NCBI RefSeq assembly: GCF_001424195.1
Contig: NZ_LMOO01000009.1
Coordinates: 43,309 to 107,308 of the forward strand
Direction: 5' to 3'
Source: Cellulomonas sp. Leaf334
GTDB taxonomy: Bacteria > Actinomycetota > Actinomycetes > Actinomycetales > Cellulomonadaceae
Length of the DNA: 64,000 nt
The position numbers and the translations under genes were made by a program. The notes beneath the pieces are model-generated. The model searched no databases. It was not told where the DNA came from and was given only the letters and a program-made list of their open reading frames with translations. Of the stretch, positions 52,374 to 61,412 are shown piece by piece (the stretch's first letter is position 1; every line of letters starts with the position of its first letter).

Positions 52374-53816
52374 ATGACGACCTCGCGCCCCTCCGGACGC
52401 CAGTTCCCCTCCGACTTCCTCTGGGGCTCGGCCACGGCGTCGTACCAGATCGAGGGTGCGTTCGACGAGGACGGCCGCGGCCCGTCCATCTGGGACACGT
52501 TCTCCCGCACGCCCGGCAAGGTGCTCGACGGCGACACGGGCGACGTCGCCGCCGACCACTACCACCGCGTGCCGCAGGACGTCGCGATCATGAAGGACCT
52601 CGGCCTGCAGGCCTACCGGTTCTCGATCGCCTGGCCCCGCGTCCAGCCGACCGGCTCCGGCGAGTTCAACCAGGCCGGCCTCGACTTCTACGTCGACCTC
52701 GCCGACCGTCTCATCGCTGCCGGCATCAAGCCCGTCGCGACGCTCTACCACTGGGACCTCCCGCAGCCGCTCGAGGACGAGGGCGGCTGGGCCAACCGGC
52801 AGACCGCCGTGCAGTTCGGCGAGTACGCGCGCAAGCTCGCCGAGGTCCTGGGCGACCGCATCCACGTCTGGACCACGCTGAACGAGCCGTGGTGCTCCGC
52901 GTTCCTCGGCTACGCGTCGGGCGTGCACGCCCCCGGCGTCACCGACGACGCGACCGCGCTCGCCGCGGTCCACCACCTCAACCTGGCGCACGGCCTCGCC
53001 GGCCGGGCGATCAAGGACGTGCTGGGCGAGGACACGCCGATCTCGGTGACCCTCAACCTGCACGTCACGCGCGCCGCGTCCGACGCACCGCAGGACATCG
53101 AGGCCAAGCGCCGCATCGACACCATCGCCAACGAGGTGTTCCTCGGCCCGATGCTGGACGGCGAGTACCCGAAGGCCGTGTTCGCGGACACGGAGCACAT
53201 CACCGACTGGTCCTTCGTGCTCGAGGGTGACCTCGACGTCATCAAGGTGCCCCTCGCGCTGCTCGGGGTGAACTACTACTCCACCGGCCGCGTGCAGCAC
53301 GGCACGCCCGCCGGCGGCGACGGCACCCCCGGCCCCGACGGCCACCGGTCCTCCGTGAACAGCCCCTGGGTCGGCGCGACCACCGTCGAGTGGCTCGCGC
53401 AGCCCGGCCCGCACACCGCGATGGGCTGGAACATCGAGCCGCAGGGCCTCGTGGACCTGCTCCTCGAGATCCGCGACCGCTACCCGAGCCTGCCCATGGC
53501 CATCACCGAGAACGGCGCCGCCTTCTACGACGAGGTCAGCGCCGACGGCCGCGTGCACGACGCCGCCCGCGTCGCGTACCTGCACGACCACATCGACGCC
53601 GTCGGTGAGGCCATCGAGCGCGGCGCCGACGTGCGCGGCTACTTCGTCTGGTCGCTCATGGACAACTTCGAGTGGTCCTACGGCTACGACCGCCGCTTCG
53701 GCGTGGTCCGCGTCGACTACGACACCCTCGAGCGCACGGTGAAGGACTCGGGCCTCTGGTACCGCGAGCTCCTGCGCACGAAGACGATCCCGACCCCGGA
53801 GTCGGCAGCCCTCTGA
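52374..53816 (+). CDS. GH1 beta-glucosidase
   Basis: A 480-residue cytoplasmic family 1 enzyme hydrolysing beta-glucosides such as cello-oligosaccharides. N-terminal signature FPSDFLWGSATASYQIEGA, acid/base Glu171 in TTLNEPWCS, nucleophile Glu379 in AITENGAAF, and the aglycone/glucose-binding WSLMDNFEWSYGY. The ATG at 52374 follows GAAGGAAC. Preceded by a LacI-type operator and followed by a strong terminator, so it is a single-gene unit co-regulated with the GH3-importer-GH42-GH31 genes. Confidence 0.96.
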   Translation: MTTSRPSGRQFPSDFLWGSATASYQIEGAFDEDGRGPSIWDTFSRTPGKVLDGDTGDVAADHYHRVPQDVAIMKDLGLQAYRFSIAWPRVQPTGSGEFNQAGLDFYVDLADRLIAAGIKPVATLYHWDLPQPLEDEGGWANRQTAVQFGEYARKLAEVLGDRIHVWTTLNEPWCSAFLGYASGVHAPGVTDDATALAAVHHLNLAHGLAGRAIKDVLGEDTPISVTLNLHVTRAASDAPQDIEAKRRIDTIANEVFLGPMLDGEYPKAVFADTEHITDWSFVLEGDLDVIKVPLALLGVNYYSTGRVQHGTPAGGDGTPGPDGHRSSVNSPWVGATTVEWLAQPGPHTAMGWNIEPQGLVDLLLEIRDRYPSLPMAITENGAAFYDEVSADGRVHDAARVAYLHDHIDAVGEAIERGADVRGYFVWSLMDNFEWSYGYDRRFGVVRVDYDTLERTVKDSGLWYRELLRTKTIPTPESAAL

Positions 53817-53825
53817 CCCACCCCC

Positions 53826-53868
53826 CGCCGACGGCCGAGCCCCCCACCAGGGTGCTCGGCCGTCGGCG
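53826..53868 (+). terminator. Terminator after the GH1 gene
   Basis: CGCCGACGGCCGAGC and its perfect complement form a 15-bp stem with a 13-nt loop, 9 nt after the GH1 stop. Confidence 0.85.
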
Positions 53869-53882
53869 TCCCCCCACCCGCA

Positions 53883-53989
53883 ACGTCCGCACTCGGTGGG
53901 GCTCAACGCCGTACGAGTGCGGACGTCCCAGCTCCCCGCCACTGACGTCCGCACTCCGGTGGGCTCCCCGCTGCACGGGTGCGGACGTC
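53883..53989. repeat. Tandem palindromic repeats with core ACGTCCGCAC
   Basis: Two adjacent hairpins: 53883-53895 pairs with 53914-53926 (13 bp, 18-nt loop), and 53944-53954 pairs with 53979-53989 (11 bp). Both arms share ACGTCCGCACTC and its complement, so the core occurs four times in 107 bp. They lie between a terminator and the next operon and look like REP/MITE-like intergenic elements. Confidence 0.8.
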
Positions 53990-54015
53990 CCGGTGCGGTG
54001 GGGGAGGATGGGGCG

Positions 54016-54315
54016 GTGGGACGACGATCGACCAAGCGGCCGTACGGGGCTGAGCACGTCGAGCTCGACGTCGAGCGGGCGACCGGCGGCAGGCGCTCGG
54101 AGTCGGGTGCCGACGGGGAGTGGACGGTCCAGCAGGTCCGCGGCTCCGACCGCGAGTACCGCTGTCCCGGGTGCGACCAGCTCGTCAACGCCGGCACCGC
54201 CCACGTCGTCGCATGGCGGACCGACGGCCTGTTCGGCGAGGCGCTCGACGACCGCCGCCACTGGCACACGTCCTGCTGGCAGGCCCGCGCCCGTCGCGGA
54301 CCGACGCGCCGATGA
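54016..54315 (+). CDS. Small zinc-ribbon-like protein, unknown function
   Basis: A 99-residue protein. The first 45 residues are basic and low-complexity (RRSTKRPYGAEHVELDVERA), then a compact domain with YRCPGCDQLVNAGTAHVVAW and HWHTSCWQARARR, giving a CxxC...H...C ligand set. The family is widespread in Actinobacteria and often listed as ATP/GTP-binding without evidence. GTG at 54016 follows GGGGAGG by 8 nt. It is the first of four genes overlapping by ATGA. Confidence 0.78.
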   Translation: MGRRSTKRPYGAEHVELDVERATGGRRSESGADGEWTVQQVRGSDREYRCPGCDQLVNAGTAHVVAWRTDGLFGEALDDRRHWHTSCWQARARRGPTRR

Positions 54316-55169
54316 CCGACGCACCGGCCCGCGCGCTGTCGGCACCCAGACTCGTCGCCACGGACCTCGACGGCACCCTGCTGCGCCCCGACGGCACCGT
54401 CTCCCCGCGCACCGCGGCGGCCCTCCTGCGGGCAGCCGACGCCGGGGTCGAGGTCGTGTTCGTGACCGCCCGACCGCCGCGCTGGCTGCAGGACCTTGCC
54501 TCGCACGTGGCCGGCCACGGCGTCGCCATCTGCCTCAACGGTGCCGCGGTGCTCGACGTGGGCACAGGGCGCGTGCTCGCGGAGCGAGGGATGTCCTCCG
54601 CGCTGGTGGGACGCATCGCCGACCGCATCCGCACGGCCTGGGGCGGTCCGGACGAGGTGCACCTCGCCACGGAGAGCGCCGGCGGGTTCGCCCACGAGAC
54701 CCGCTTCCGCTCCCTGCACCCCGTGCCATCGGGCAGCCCGTCGGCCGACCGCATCGAGGACGTCCTCGGCACCTCCACCTGCAAGCTGCTGGTCCGCACC
54801 GCTCGGACACCCGGGCAGGGCTACGCCGACGCGCTGGCCGCCGTCGTGGGGGACCTGGCGATCGTCGCCGACTCGGGCGCGCACGGCCTCGGAGAGATCT
54901 CCGGTCCGGGGATCACGAAGGCGACGACGCTCGCCGACTGGGCGGCGTCCCGGGGCATCGACCCGGCGGACGTCTGGGCGGTCGGCGACGCCCCGAACGA
55001 CCTCTCGATGCTCGGCTGGGCGGGCACGTCGTTCGCCGTGGCCAACGCGCACCCGGACGTCGCCGCCGCTGCGACCCGGCGGTGCGCGTCGAACGCCGAC
55101 GACGGGGTCGCCGACGTGCTGGACCTCGCGGGTGCGCTGGCCGAGGACGTCCTAGGCTCGTCCCGATGA
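54312..55169 (+). CDS. HAD-superfamily Cof-like phosphatase
   Basis: A 285-residue hydrolase. Nucleophile motif I VATDLDGTLLRPDG (Asp-x-Asp), motif II VTARPP, and motif IV VWAVGDAPNDLSMLGWAG; the C2B cap lies between. Cof/YbjI proteins dephosphorylate sugar phosphates or nucleotides. The substrate is not determinable. ATG overlaps the previous stop. Confidence 0.9.
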   Translation: MTDAPARALSAPRLVATDLDGTLLRPDGTVSPRTAAALLRAADAGVEVVFVTARPPRWLQDLASHVAGHGVAICLNGAAVLDVGTGRVLAERGMSSALVGRIADRIRTAWGGPDEVHLATESAGGFAHETRFRSLHPVPSGSPSADRIEDVLGTSTCKLLVRTARTPGQGYADALAAVVGDLAIVADSGAHGLGEISGPGITKATTLADWAASRGIDPADVWAVGDAPNDLSMLGWAGTSFAVANAHPDVAAAATRRCASNADDGVADVLDLAGALAEDVLGSSR

Positions 55170-55939
55170 CCACGCCCGCCACGCACACACCCGACCCCAG
55201 CCCCATCCGGTCGCTCACCGTCCTGCCGGCGGTGCGCCAGGACGTCGAGCTGCACACCGCGGACGGCGTCACCCTCGTCGGCGAACTCGCCCGGCCCGCG
55301 GACGGACCCCCCGCCGCGACCCTCGTGACGCTGCACCCGTTGCCGACGCACGGCGGCTACATGGACTCCCACGTCTACCGGAAGGCGGCGTGGCGGCTGC
55401 CGGCGCTCGCGGACCTGGCCGTGCTCCGGTTCAACACGCGCGGCACGGCGAGCCCGCGGGGGACCAGCGGCGGAGCCTTCGACGGCGGGGTCGCCGAGCG
55501 GTTCGACGTGCACGCCGCGATCGAGTTCGCCGAGTTCCACGACCTGCCGAACCGCTGGCTGGTCGGCTGGTCGTTCGGCACGGAGCTCGTGCTCATGCAC
55601 GGCCGGGACCCGTCGATCGAGGGCGCCATCCTGCTCTCGCCGCCGCTGCACCGAGCCGCGGACGCCGACCTCGACGCGTGGGCCGCCTTCGGCAAGCCGC
55701 TCGTCGTGCTGGTCCCGGAGCTCGACGACTACCTGCGCCCGGACGAGGCGCGTCGACGGTTCGCCCGGGTCCCGCAGGCCGAGGTGATCGGCGTCGACGG
55801 CGCGAAGCACCTGTGGGTCGGGGAGTCCGCCGTCCGGCGGGTCCTGGACGAGATCGTCGCCCACGTGCTGCCGGACCACCCGGTCCCGCTGCCCGGCACG
55901 TGGGCCGGACCGAGCACGACAGCGGAGGACGACGCATGA
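55166..55939 (+). CDS. Alpha/beta hydrolase
   Basis: A 257-residue soluble alpha/beta hydrolase of the YcjY/OsmC-partner kind: oxyanion region LVTLHPLPTHGGYMDSHVYRKAAW, LRFNTRGTASPRG, and the nucleophile elbow LVGWSFGTELVL, which carries Ser in GWSFG. The late catalytic Asp/His candidates are PELDDYLRP and GAKHLWVG. Substrate unknown. ATGA overlaps on both sides. A TAGGCT at 55153-55158 could drive a leaderless internal transcript. Confidence 0.87.
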   Translation: MTTPATHTPDPSPIRSLTVLPAVRQDVELHTADGVTLVGELARPADGPPAATLVTLHPLPTHGGYMDSHVYRKAAWRLPALADLAVLRFNTRGTASPRGTSGGAFDGGVAERFDVHAAIEFAEFHDLPNRWLVGWSFGTELVLMHGRDPSIEGAILLSPPLHRAADADLDAWAAFGKPLVVLVPELDDYLRPDEARRRFARVPQAEVIGVDGAKHLWVGESAVRRVLDEIVAHVLPDHPVPLPGTWAGPSTTAEDDA

Positions 55940-56715
55940 GCCTGCACACGTACCGGTCCGAGGGCGACGGTCTGCCGCTCGTCCTGCTGCACGGCTTCCC
56001 GCTCGACCACCGGATGTGGGACGACGTCGCTCGAGAGCTGCCCGCCGGTCGGGCCGTGCACGCCGTCGACCTGCCCGGCACGCCCGGGAACGCGACGGGC
56101 CTGCCGGAACCCGCGCTCGAGGTGTCGGCCGACCTGGTCGCGGAGGTGCTGCGCGCCGCAGGCGTCGAGCACGCGGTGGTCGCAGGGCTGTCGATGGGCG
56201 GCTACGTCGCGCTGGCCCTCCTCGAGCGGCACCCGGAGCTCGTGGCCGGGCTCGCGCTCGTGGACACCAAGTCGACCGCGGACGCCCCCGAGGCGCGCGC
56301 CAACCGGTTGCGCATCGCGGACGAGGCCGAGTCGGCGGGCTCGGTCGACCCGGTGCGGCCGATGGCGGCCTCGCTGCTGGGCGAGACGACGAGGGTGGCC
56401 CGGCCGGAGCTCGCCGACGAGGTCGCGGCCTGGATCGACCAGCAGGAACCTGCAGGGATCGCCTGGTCGCAGCGGGCGATGGCCGCGCGTCCCGACCGGT
56501 CGGACGTGCTCCGGACCTTCCGCGGTCCCGTCGCGGTCGTCGTCGGCGACGAGGACACCGTCACGCCGGTCGAGGCGGCGGAGCACCTCGTCGCGACGGC
56601 TGCCGGCGCTCGTCTCGTCGTCGTTCCGCAGTCGGGCCACCTCTCGGCCGTCGAGCAGCCCGGCGCGGTCGCGGCCGCGCTCGCCGACCTCGCCGCGGCG
56701 TCCGACCCGACCTGA
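55936..56715 (+). CDS. Alpha/beta hydrolase
   Basis: A 259-residue alpha/beta hydrolase: LVLLHGFPLDHRMWDDVA (oxyanion HG), nucleophile elbow AGLSMGGYVALALLERHPE (Ser in GLSMGG), acid GDEDTVTP and base QSGHLSAVEQP. The triad is complete. It resembles esterases and 3-oxoadipate enol-lactonase-like enzymes, but no pathway neighbours support a specific role. Last gene of the four-gene operon. Confidence 0.9.
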   Translation: MSLHTYRSEGDGLPLVLLHGFPLDHRMWDDVARELPAGRAVHAVDLPGTPGNATGLPEPALEVSADLVAEVLRAAGVEHAVVAGLSMGGYVALALLERHPELVAGLALVDTKSTADAPEARANRLRIADEAESAGSVDPVRPMAASLLGETTRVARPELADEVAAWIDQQEPAGIAWSQRAMAARPDRSDVLRTFRGPVAVVVGDEDTVTPVEAAEHLVATAAGARLVVVPQSGHLSAVEQPGAVAAALADLAAASDPT

Positions 56716-56787
56716 CGTCCGGCTCGGCGAGGCAGGCCCAGCGGCCGACGAGTCGACGCGGCGAAGGTCTCCGGTGTCGAGCAGCCG

Positions 56788-57207
56788 TCAGCGCGCGAGC
56801 ACCCGCGCGAGCGCCTCCGACATGTCGAGCGACTCGCCGTCCTTGCCGCCGGCCCCGATGACGAGCGGGGGAGCGGACGGCGCCGGGGTCACGCCACGGA
56901 ACCGGGCTGCGAGGCTCGACGGCGTCGTCAGGACGTAGAACTTCCCGTCCGTGTCGATCGCGACCGTCTCGTCGCGCCGCAGGTACCACCCGACCAGCGG
57001 CGTCCTGTAGCGGGCTCGACCGTCGTAGCTGGTCGCGGTGAGGGGCTGAGGGCTCGGCCCGACCTTCAGCGCCCGGCGCAGGAACGCGTCGATCTGCTCC
57101 TGCGCCTGGGCGGACTCGGCGCGCTGCCGGTTCGCCAGCAGCTCGCCGTGCGCCTCCGCGGCAGCCCGCCGTTCCTCGCGCCAGCGCGCAGCCTTCTCGT
57201 CGCTCAC
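56788..57207 (-). CDS. Hypothetical protein downstream of the coiled-coil gene
   Basis: A 139-residue soluble protein: an N-terminal charged helix (EKAARWREERRAAAEAHGELLANRQRAE) followed by a small beta-rich part (TSYDGRARYRTPLVGWYLRRDETVAIDTDGKFYVLTTPSS). No family recognised. It begins 30 bp after the Scy-like gene on the same strand, so the two are probably co-transcribed. Confidence 0.7.
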   Translation of the reverse strand: MSDEKAARWREERRAAAEAHGELLANRQRAESAQAQEQIDAFLRRALKVGPSPQPLTATSYDGRARYRTPLVGWYLRRDETVAIDTDGKFYVLTTPSSLAARFRGVTPAPSAPPLVIGAGGKDGESLDMSEALARVLAR

Positions 57208-57237
57208 GCCTACCTCGGCCTCTGTGCGGGGCGCCCG

Positions 57238-59499
57238 TCAGCGGGCCGACGCGGCCGCGTCGTCCTTGGCGGGCTTCTCGCCCTGGACATCGGCAGCCGG
57301 CGGAGCGTCCTTGACGTCGTCCGTCGCGACGTCCTGCGCTGCGTCGTCCGTGGAGGGCTCGTCGACCGGCGCCTCCGCGACGACCGGGATGGCCGCCGAC
57401 ACGGGCGCCGGACGCGCCTTCGTCGGCCGCGTCGCCGGACGGGCGGGCTTGCCGGCGGGCGCGACAGGAACCTGCTCGGCCTCGGTCTTCGACGACGACG
57501 CGGGCTTCTGCTCCTGCTCGGCCGACGCGTCGGCCGGCTTCTGCTCCGCCGGCGTGGGTGCCTTCTGCTCGGCTGCTCGCGTCGGTGACTTCTGCTCGGG
57601 CACGGAGGCCACCCCGGGGGCCGACTTCTGCTCCTCCTGGAACGCGGCCTCCGCGCGGCTTGCCCGCTCGAGCGTGGCCCGGTCCGGGTTGTGCCCGAGA
57701 AGGTTGCGCAGCTCGTCGAGGTAGGACGTGATCGACTCGCGCTGGCGGTTGAGGTCCTCGACCTGGCGGGTCGCGGTCGTGCGCTCGCGCTCCGACTCGA
57801 TCATCGAGTCGGAGATCTGCTTCTCTGCGTGCTCACGGGCCTCGGCGACGACGCGGTCGGCGTTCCTGCGCGCGTTGGAGAGGAGTTCCTTGGCGTGCTG
57901 CTCGGCGTCCGTCCGCACCTTGTCGGCCTGCGCGAGGGCCTTCGCCACGCGCTGCTCCGCCTCGGCCGCGTGCGCCTCGGCGTCGCGCACGAGGCGCTCC
58001 GTCTCCGCCCGCGCGGTCTCGTGCCGGTCGGCGTCCTCGCGCTCGGCGGCCTCACGGCGCGACGCGATGCTCAGCTCGGCGTCGGCCAGCTGCTGCTCCG
58101 CGTCCCGGATCAGCTCGTCAGCGTGGGCCTTCGTCGACGAGGTCACCACGGCCGCCGACCGGCGGGCCTCCGTGATCGCCCGCTCGACCTCGAGCCGCGC
58201 ACGCTCGCGCAGCTCGGCGGTCTCCCGCTCGGCCGCCGCACGCAGCTCGGAGGTCTCGCGCTCGGTGACCTCCTGCAGCTCGGCCGCCTCGCGCGTCGTG
58301 ACGTCACGCAGGTGCGACGTCTCCTGCGCGGCGCGCTCGCGCAGCTCCGTGGTCTCGCGCTCGGCCTGCGTGCGCAGGTCGGCGGCGTACCGCTCGGCGT
58401 CGCCGCGCAGGGCGAGGACGGTCTGCTCGGCGTCGGCGCGCTGGGTGCCGAGCTCGTCGGACGTCGTCGCGCGCAGCTCGCCGGTCTCCCGGTCGGCCTG
58501 GGCGCGGACGAACGCCGCGTACTGCTCGGCCTCGACCCGCAGCGCGGCGACCTCGGACGCGACCCGCTGCTGCAGCGCGGCGGCGTCCCGCTCCGCGGCG
58601 GCGCGCAGGCCGTCCGCGTACTCCTGGGTGGCCACCCGCAGCGAGGTGACGTCGTCGGCCGCCTGCTGGCGGGCGGCGGCCACCTCGGCCGCGACGTCGC
58701 TGCGCTGCTGGGCGACGTACCGGTCGACCTCGCCCCGCGCGGCGGCCAGCTCGCCCTCGACCCGCTGGCGCAGCTCGGTGGTGTCCGCGTCGGCGCTCTG
58801 GCGCAGGTCCTGCGCGTACCGCTCGGCCTCCTCGCGCTGCGCGGTCGTCTCGGTCTCGGAGCGAGACCGGAGCTCGCTCGCGGTGCGCTCCGTCGCGATG
58901 CGCAGCTGCGTGGCCTCGTGCTCGACGCTCGCGCGCAGCGTGCCCAGCTCGCGCTCGAGCGAGCTGCGGCGCTCGCTCTCCTCGGTCGTGATCGCGCTCT
59001 GGATCCGAGCGGCCTCACGCTCGGCCGAGCCGACGAGCTCCTCCGCCCGGCGCTGCGCGGCCAGGAGCGTGCTCTCGGCCTCCGCCGCAGCGGTCGTCTT
59101 GACCTCGTCGGCCTCCCGGCGTGCGGTGGCGACGACCTCGGCGACCTCGTTCTCCGCGCGGGCCCGCAGCTGCCCCGAGGCGAGCTTGGCGCGCGCCAGG
59201 GCGTCGGCCGCCTGCGCGTTCGCCTGGGACACGACGTCCGAAGACTGCTCCTCCGCGGAGCGCAGGAGCTGCTCGATGCGCGAGCCCAGACCGGAGTACG
59301 TGGGCCGTTCGGCCTCCCGCAGCTGGCGGTGCGCCTCGGACAGCTCGCCTGCCACCTGCATGGCCCGTCCGTCGAGCGACTCCACCTGGGCGCGGGCGTC
59401 GGCGAGAGCCTTCTCCAGCCCGGTGATACGAGCGTCGACAGCTTCGCGTTCGTAGCCGCGGAAGTTGACGACGGGGAAGGGGGTCCGGGCGTCGGGCAC
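57238..59499 (-). CDS. Long coiled-coil polarity protein, Scy/FilP/DivIVA-like
   Basis: A 753-residue protein. The N-terminus PFPVVNFRGYEREAVDARI is a DivIVA-like membrane-curvature/pole-targeting motif. From about residue 30 to 600 it is an almost unbroken Ala/Glu/Arg-rich coiled coil with repeated blocks such as AERETAELRERA and AEQYAAFVRAQADRET, then a Lys/Pro/Ala-rich disordered tail with several AEQK motifs. Scy and FilP organise polar growth in Streptomyces; a scaffold at the cell pole is inferred here. The GTG has AGGAGG 7 nt upstream. The frame continues upstream but that part lacks homology and the strong ribosome site fixes the start. Confidence 0.85.
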   Translation of the reverse strand: MPDARTPFPVVNFRGYEREAVDARITGLEKALADARAQVESLDGRAMQVAGELSEAHRQLREAERPTYSGLGSRIEQLLRSAEEQSSDVVSQANAQAADALARAKLASGQLRARAENEVAEVVATARREADEVKTTAAAEAESTLLAAQRRAEELVGSAEREAARIQSAITTEESERRSSLERELGTLRASVEHEATQLRIATERTASELRSRSETETTAQREEAERYAQDLRQSADADTTELRQRVEGELAAARGEVDRYVAQQRSDVAAEVAAARQQAADDVTSLRVATQEYADGLRAAAERDAAALQQRVASEVAALRVEAEQYAAFVRAQADRETGELRATTSDELGTQRADAEQTVLALRGDAERYAADLRTQAERETTELRERAAQETSHLRDVTTREAAELQEVTERETSELRAAAERETAELRERARLEVERAITEARRSAAVVTSSTKAHADELIRDAEQQLADAELSIASRREAAEREDADRHETARAETERLVRDAEAHAAEAEQRVAKALAQADKVRTDAEQHAKELLSNARRNADRVVAEAREHAEKQISDSMIESERERTTATRQVEDLNRQRESITSYLDELRNLLGHNPDRATLERASRAEAAFQEEQKSAPGVASVPEQKSPTRAAEQKAPTPAEQKPADASAEQEQKPASSSKTEAEQVPVAPAGKPARPATRPTKARPAPVSAAIPVVAEAPVDEPSTDDAAQDVATDDVKDAPPAADVQGEKPAKDDAAASAR

Positions 59500-59683
59500 G
59501 AGCAGTCCTCCTGGGCACTGTGGCTCCGTGGAGCTGCCTCGGACGAGGCGCTCGTCGACTTCCGGAGCCCGCCGGTCAGGATACGCGTGTTCAGGGTGCC
59601 GCGGATGGACGCACGCCCAGGTATGCACGCTCGGGCGGATCCGTCCACTCGTTCCCGGTTCGGTCGTCGGGAGTGCCTCTGCC

Positions 59684-59689
59684 TATCCT
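59684..59689 (+). promoter_or_regulatory. -10 element for the envelope cluster
   Basis: TATCCT, 29 bp before the GTG of the 564-residue membrane protein, the same hexamer as before hom. Confidence 0.45.
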
Positions 59690-59717
59690 GGGTGCCCCCG
59701 CCCTTGGAGGATCCTGC

Positions 59718-61412
59718 GTGCTCAAGCGACTGACCACCGCCGCCGTCGGCGTCGTCGGACTGGTCGTCATCGGTCTCGGCATCGCGTCCGCGACGGTCTG
59801 GCGAGCCGACGACGTGCTCGTCGCGACGACGTCCGACGGTCCGCACACCCTCGTCACCGACCCGGGTGTCCTGGAGCTCGGCGGCGACCCGGTGACCGTC
59901 AAGGTGAGCGTGCCCGACGGCGGCACGGTCGTCCTCGCCGTCGGCCGGGACACGGACGTGGCGGGCTGGGTGGGCAGCGACGCGCACGGGCAGGTCACGG
60001 GCCTGTCCGGCTGGCACACGCTGGCGGTCGACGACGTCGCCGCTCCGCCACCCACTCCTGCACCCACGGACCCCGCAGCGACGGAGCCGGCACCGGCGGA
60101 CGCAGCCGCGCCCACCCCGACCGAGGGCACCACGGACGCAGCGCCGACCGCGGCCGACCCGACCGGGTCGGACCTCTGGGTCGCCGAGGTGACCGGCACC
60201 GGGTCGGCCGAGCTGGTCTGGCCGGCTCAGGAGGGTCGCTGGAGCCTGCTCGCCGTCAGCACCGGCGAGTCCGCTCCCACCCTCGCGCTGGCGTGGCCGC
60301 GCGTGGTGACGACGCCCTGGCTGTGGCCGTGCGTCGCGGTCGGGACCCTCCTCGTGCTCGTCTCCGCCTGGCTCCTGCTGCGTGGCGCCCGTCGTCGACG
60401 CGCGGGGCTCGACGAGCCGCGCTGGCACGCGGTGAGCACGGGCTCGACCCCCGCGGTGGTGGTCAGCGACGACATCGACGCCATCCCCGTGCTCACGCGG
60501 CGGCAGATGCGCGAGGCCGCGCAGTCGCACGCCGCGCGGCCGCGGTCCGGACCGGTCCCGCAGGTCGCCGAACCCGCAGCCGCGCCCGGACCTGCCCCCG
60601 CCGAGCCGTCGCGCGCCCCGGTACCGACCGGTGCGTCCGCGGCAGGTGCGGGGACCAGCCGTCGCGCGCTGCGCCCACCCACGGGCTCGATCCCCGTGAC
60701 GCAGCCGGGCACCGCACCCGAGAGCGGGCGCCCCGCCCCGGGTTGGGCTCCGACCCCGTCGACGACCGGCCGCGCACCCGGAACCCCGCCACCGGCACCC
60801 GGCCGGCCGAGCGGCGCGCCCGCGGGACCGGGTAGCACCCCCGTCGGCCCGAGCGGGTCGCCCGCGGCACCGAGCAGTGCTCCTGGGTGGTCGGGTGGTG
60901 CGCCCGGCGGGTCGAGCAGCGCCCCGGGTCGCCCGAGCGGGTCGCCCGCGGGTCCGAGCAGGGCTCCCGGGTGGTCGGGCGGCGCTCCGCCTGCGCCCGG
61001 CGGCAGCGCCCCGACAGGTCCCGGCCGACCGGCGGACGAGGCATCGACTGCGCCGCACGGCCGACCGTCGTGGGTGCGGGGCACGGCCGGACCGCCGCCG
61101 ACCTCGGCGCCCGGAGCGGGCCCGGCGCCCGTCACCGGAGCGGACCGCACCGGTCCCGCCGGCTGGTCGGCGGTCCCGCCGCCTCCCGGTGCGCGCGTGC
61201 GTCCCGGCTCGCCGTCCGGGCCCGACTCGTCGGTGCACGCAGGCCGGCCCACGTGGGTTCGCCCCGCAGCAGCGGAGACGCCGTCGACGGACGACCCGGC
61301 GACCGCCGGCTCCCGGGCCGACGCCTGGCGGCGCGCCTGGGGGCTGCCCCCGACGGAAGGGACCGCGGACGGCCCGCAGAGCGAGACGGACACGAGAGGG
61401 GAGCAGCGATGA
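59718..61412 (+). CDS. Membrane protein with Pro/Ser/Gly-rich cytoplasmic tail, unknown
   Basis: A 564-residue protein: N-terminal membrane helix (AAVGVVGLVVIGLGIASATVW), an extracytoplasmic part of about 170 residues with a Pro/Thr/Ala-rich linker, a second helix (WLWPCVAVGTLLVLVSAWLLL) followed by RGARRRR, and a C-terminal half of low complexity with repeats such as APGWSGGAP, GRPSGSPAG and GRPTWVRP. No enzymatic motif. GTG follows GGAGG by 7 nt. The next gene, a lipoprotein, overlaps by ATGA, so they probably work together at the envelope. Confidence 0.78.
   Translation: MLKRLTTAAVGVVGLVVIGLGIASATVWRADDVLVATTSDGPHTLVTDPGVLELGGDPVTVKVSVPDGGTVVLAVGRDTDVAGWVGSDAHGQVTGLSGWHTLAVDDVAAPPPTPAPTDPAATEPAPADAAAPTPTEGTTDAAPTAADPTGSDLWVAEVTGTGSAELVWPAQEGRWSLLAVSTGESAPTLALAWPRVVTTPWLWPCVAVGTLLVLVSAWLLLRGARRRRAGLDEPRWHAVSTGSTPAVVVSDDIDAIPVLTRRQMREAAQSHAARPRSGPVPQVAEPAAAPGPAPAEPSRAPVPTGASAAGAGTSRRALRPPTGSIPVTQPGTAPESGRPAPGWAPTPSTTGRAPGTPPPAPGRPSGAPAGPGSTPVGPSGSPAAPSSAPGWSGGAPGGSSSAPGRPSGSPAGPSRAPGWSGGAPPAPGGSAPTGPGRPADEASTAPHGRPSWVRGTAGPPPTSAPGAGPAPVTGADRTGPAGWSAVPPPPGARVRPGSPSGPDSSVHAGRPTWVRPAAAETPSTDDPATAGSRADAWRRAWGLPPTEGTADGPQSETDTRGEQR

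Noticed and set aside
52191..55052. Upstream extension of the PEBP lipoprotein frame
   Set aside because: It crosses the GH1 gene antisense; the lipoprotein signal peptide fixes the start at 52190.
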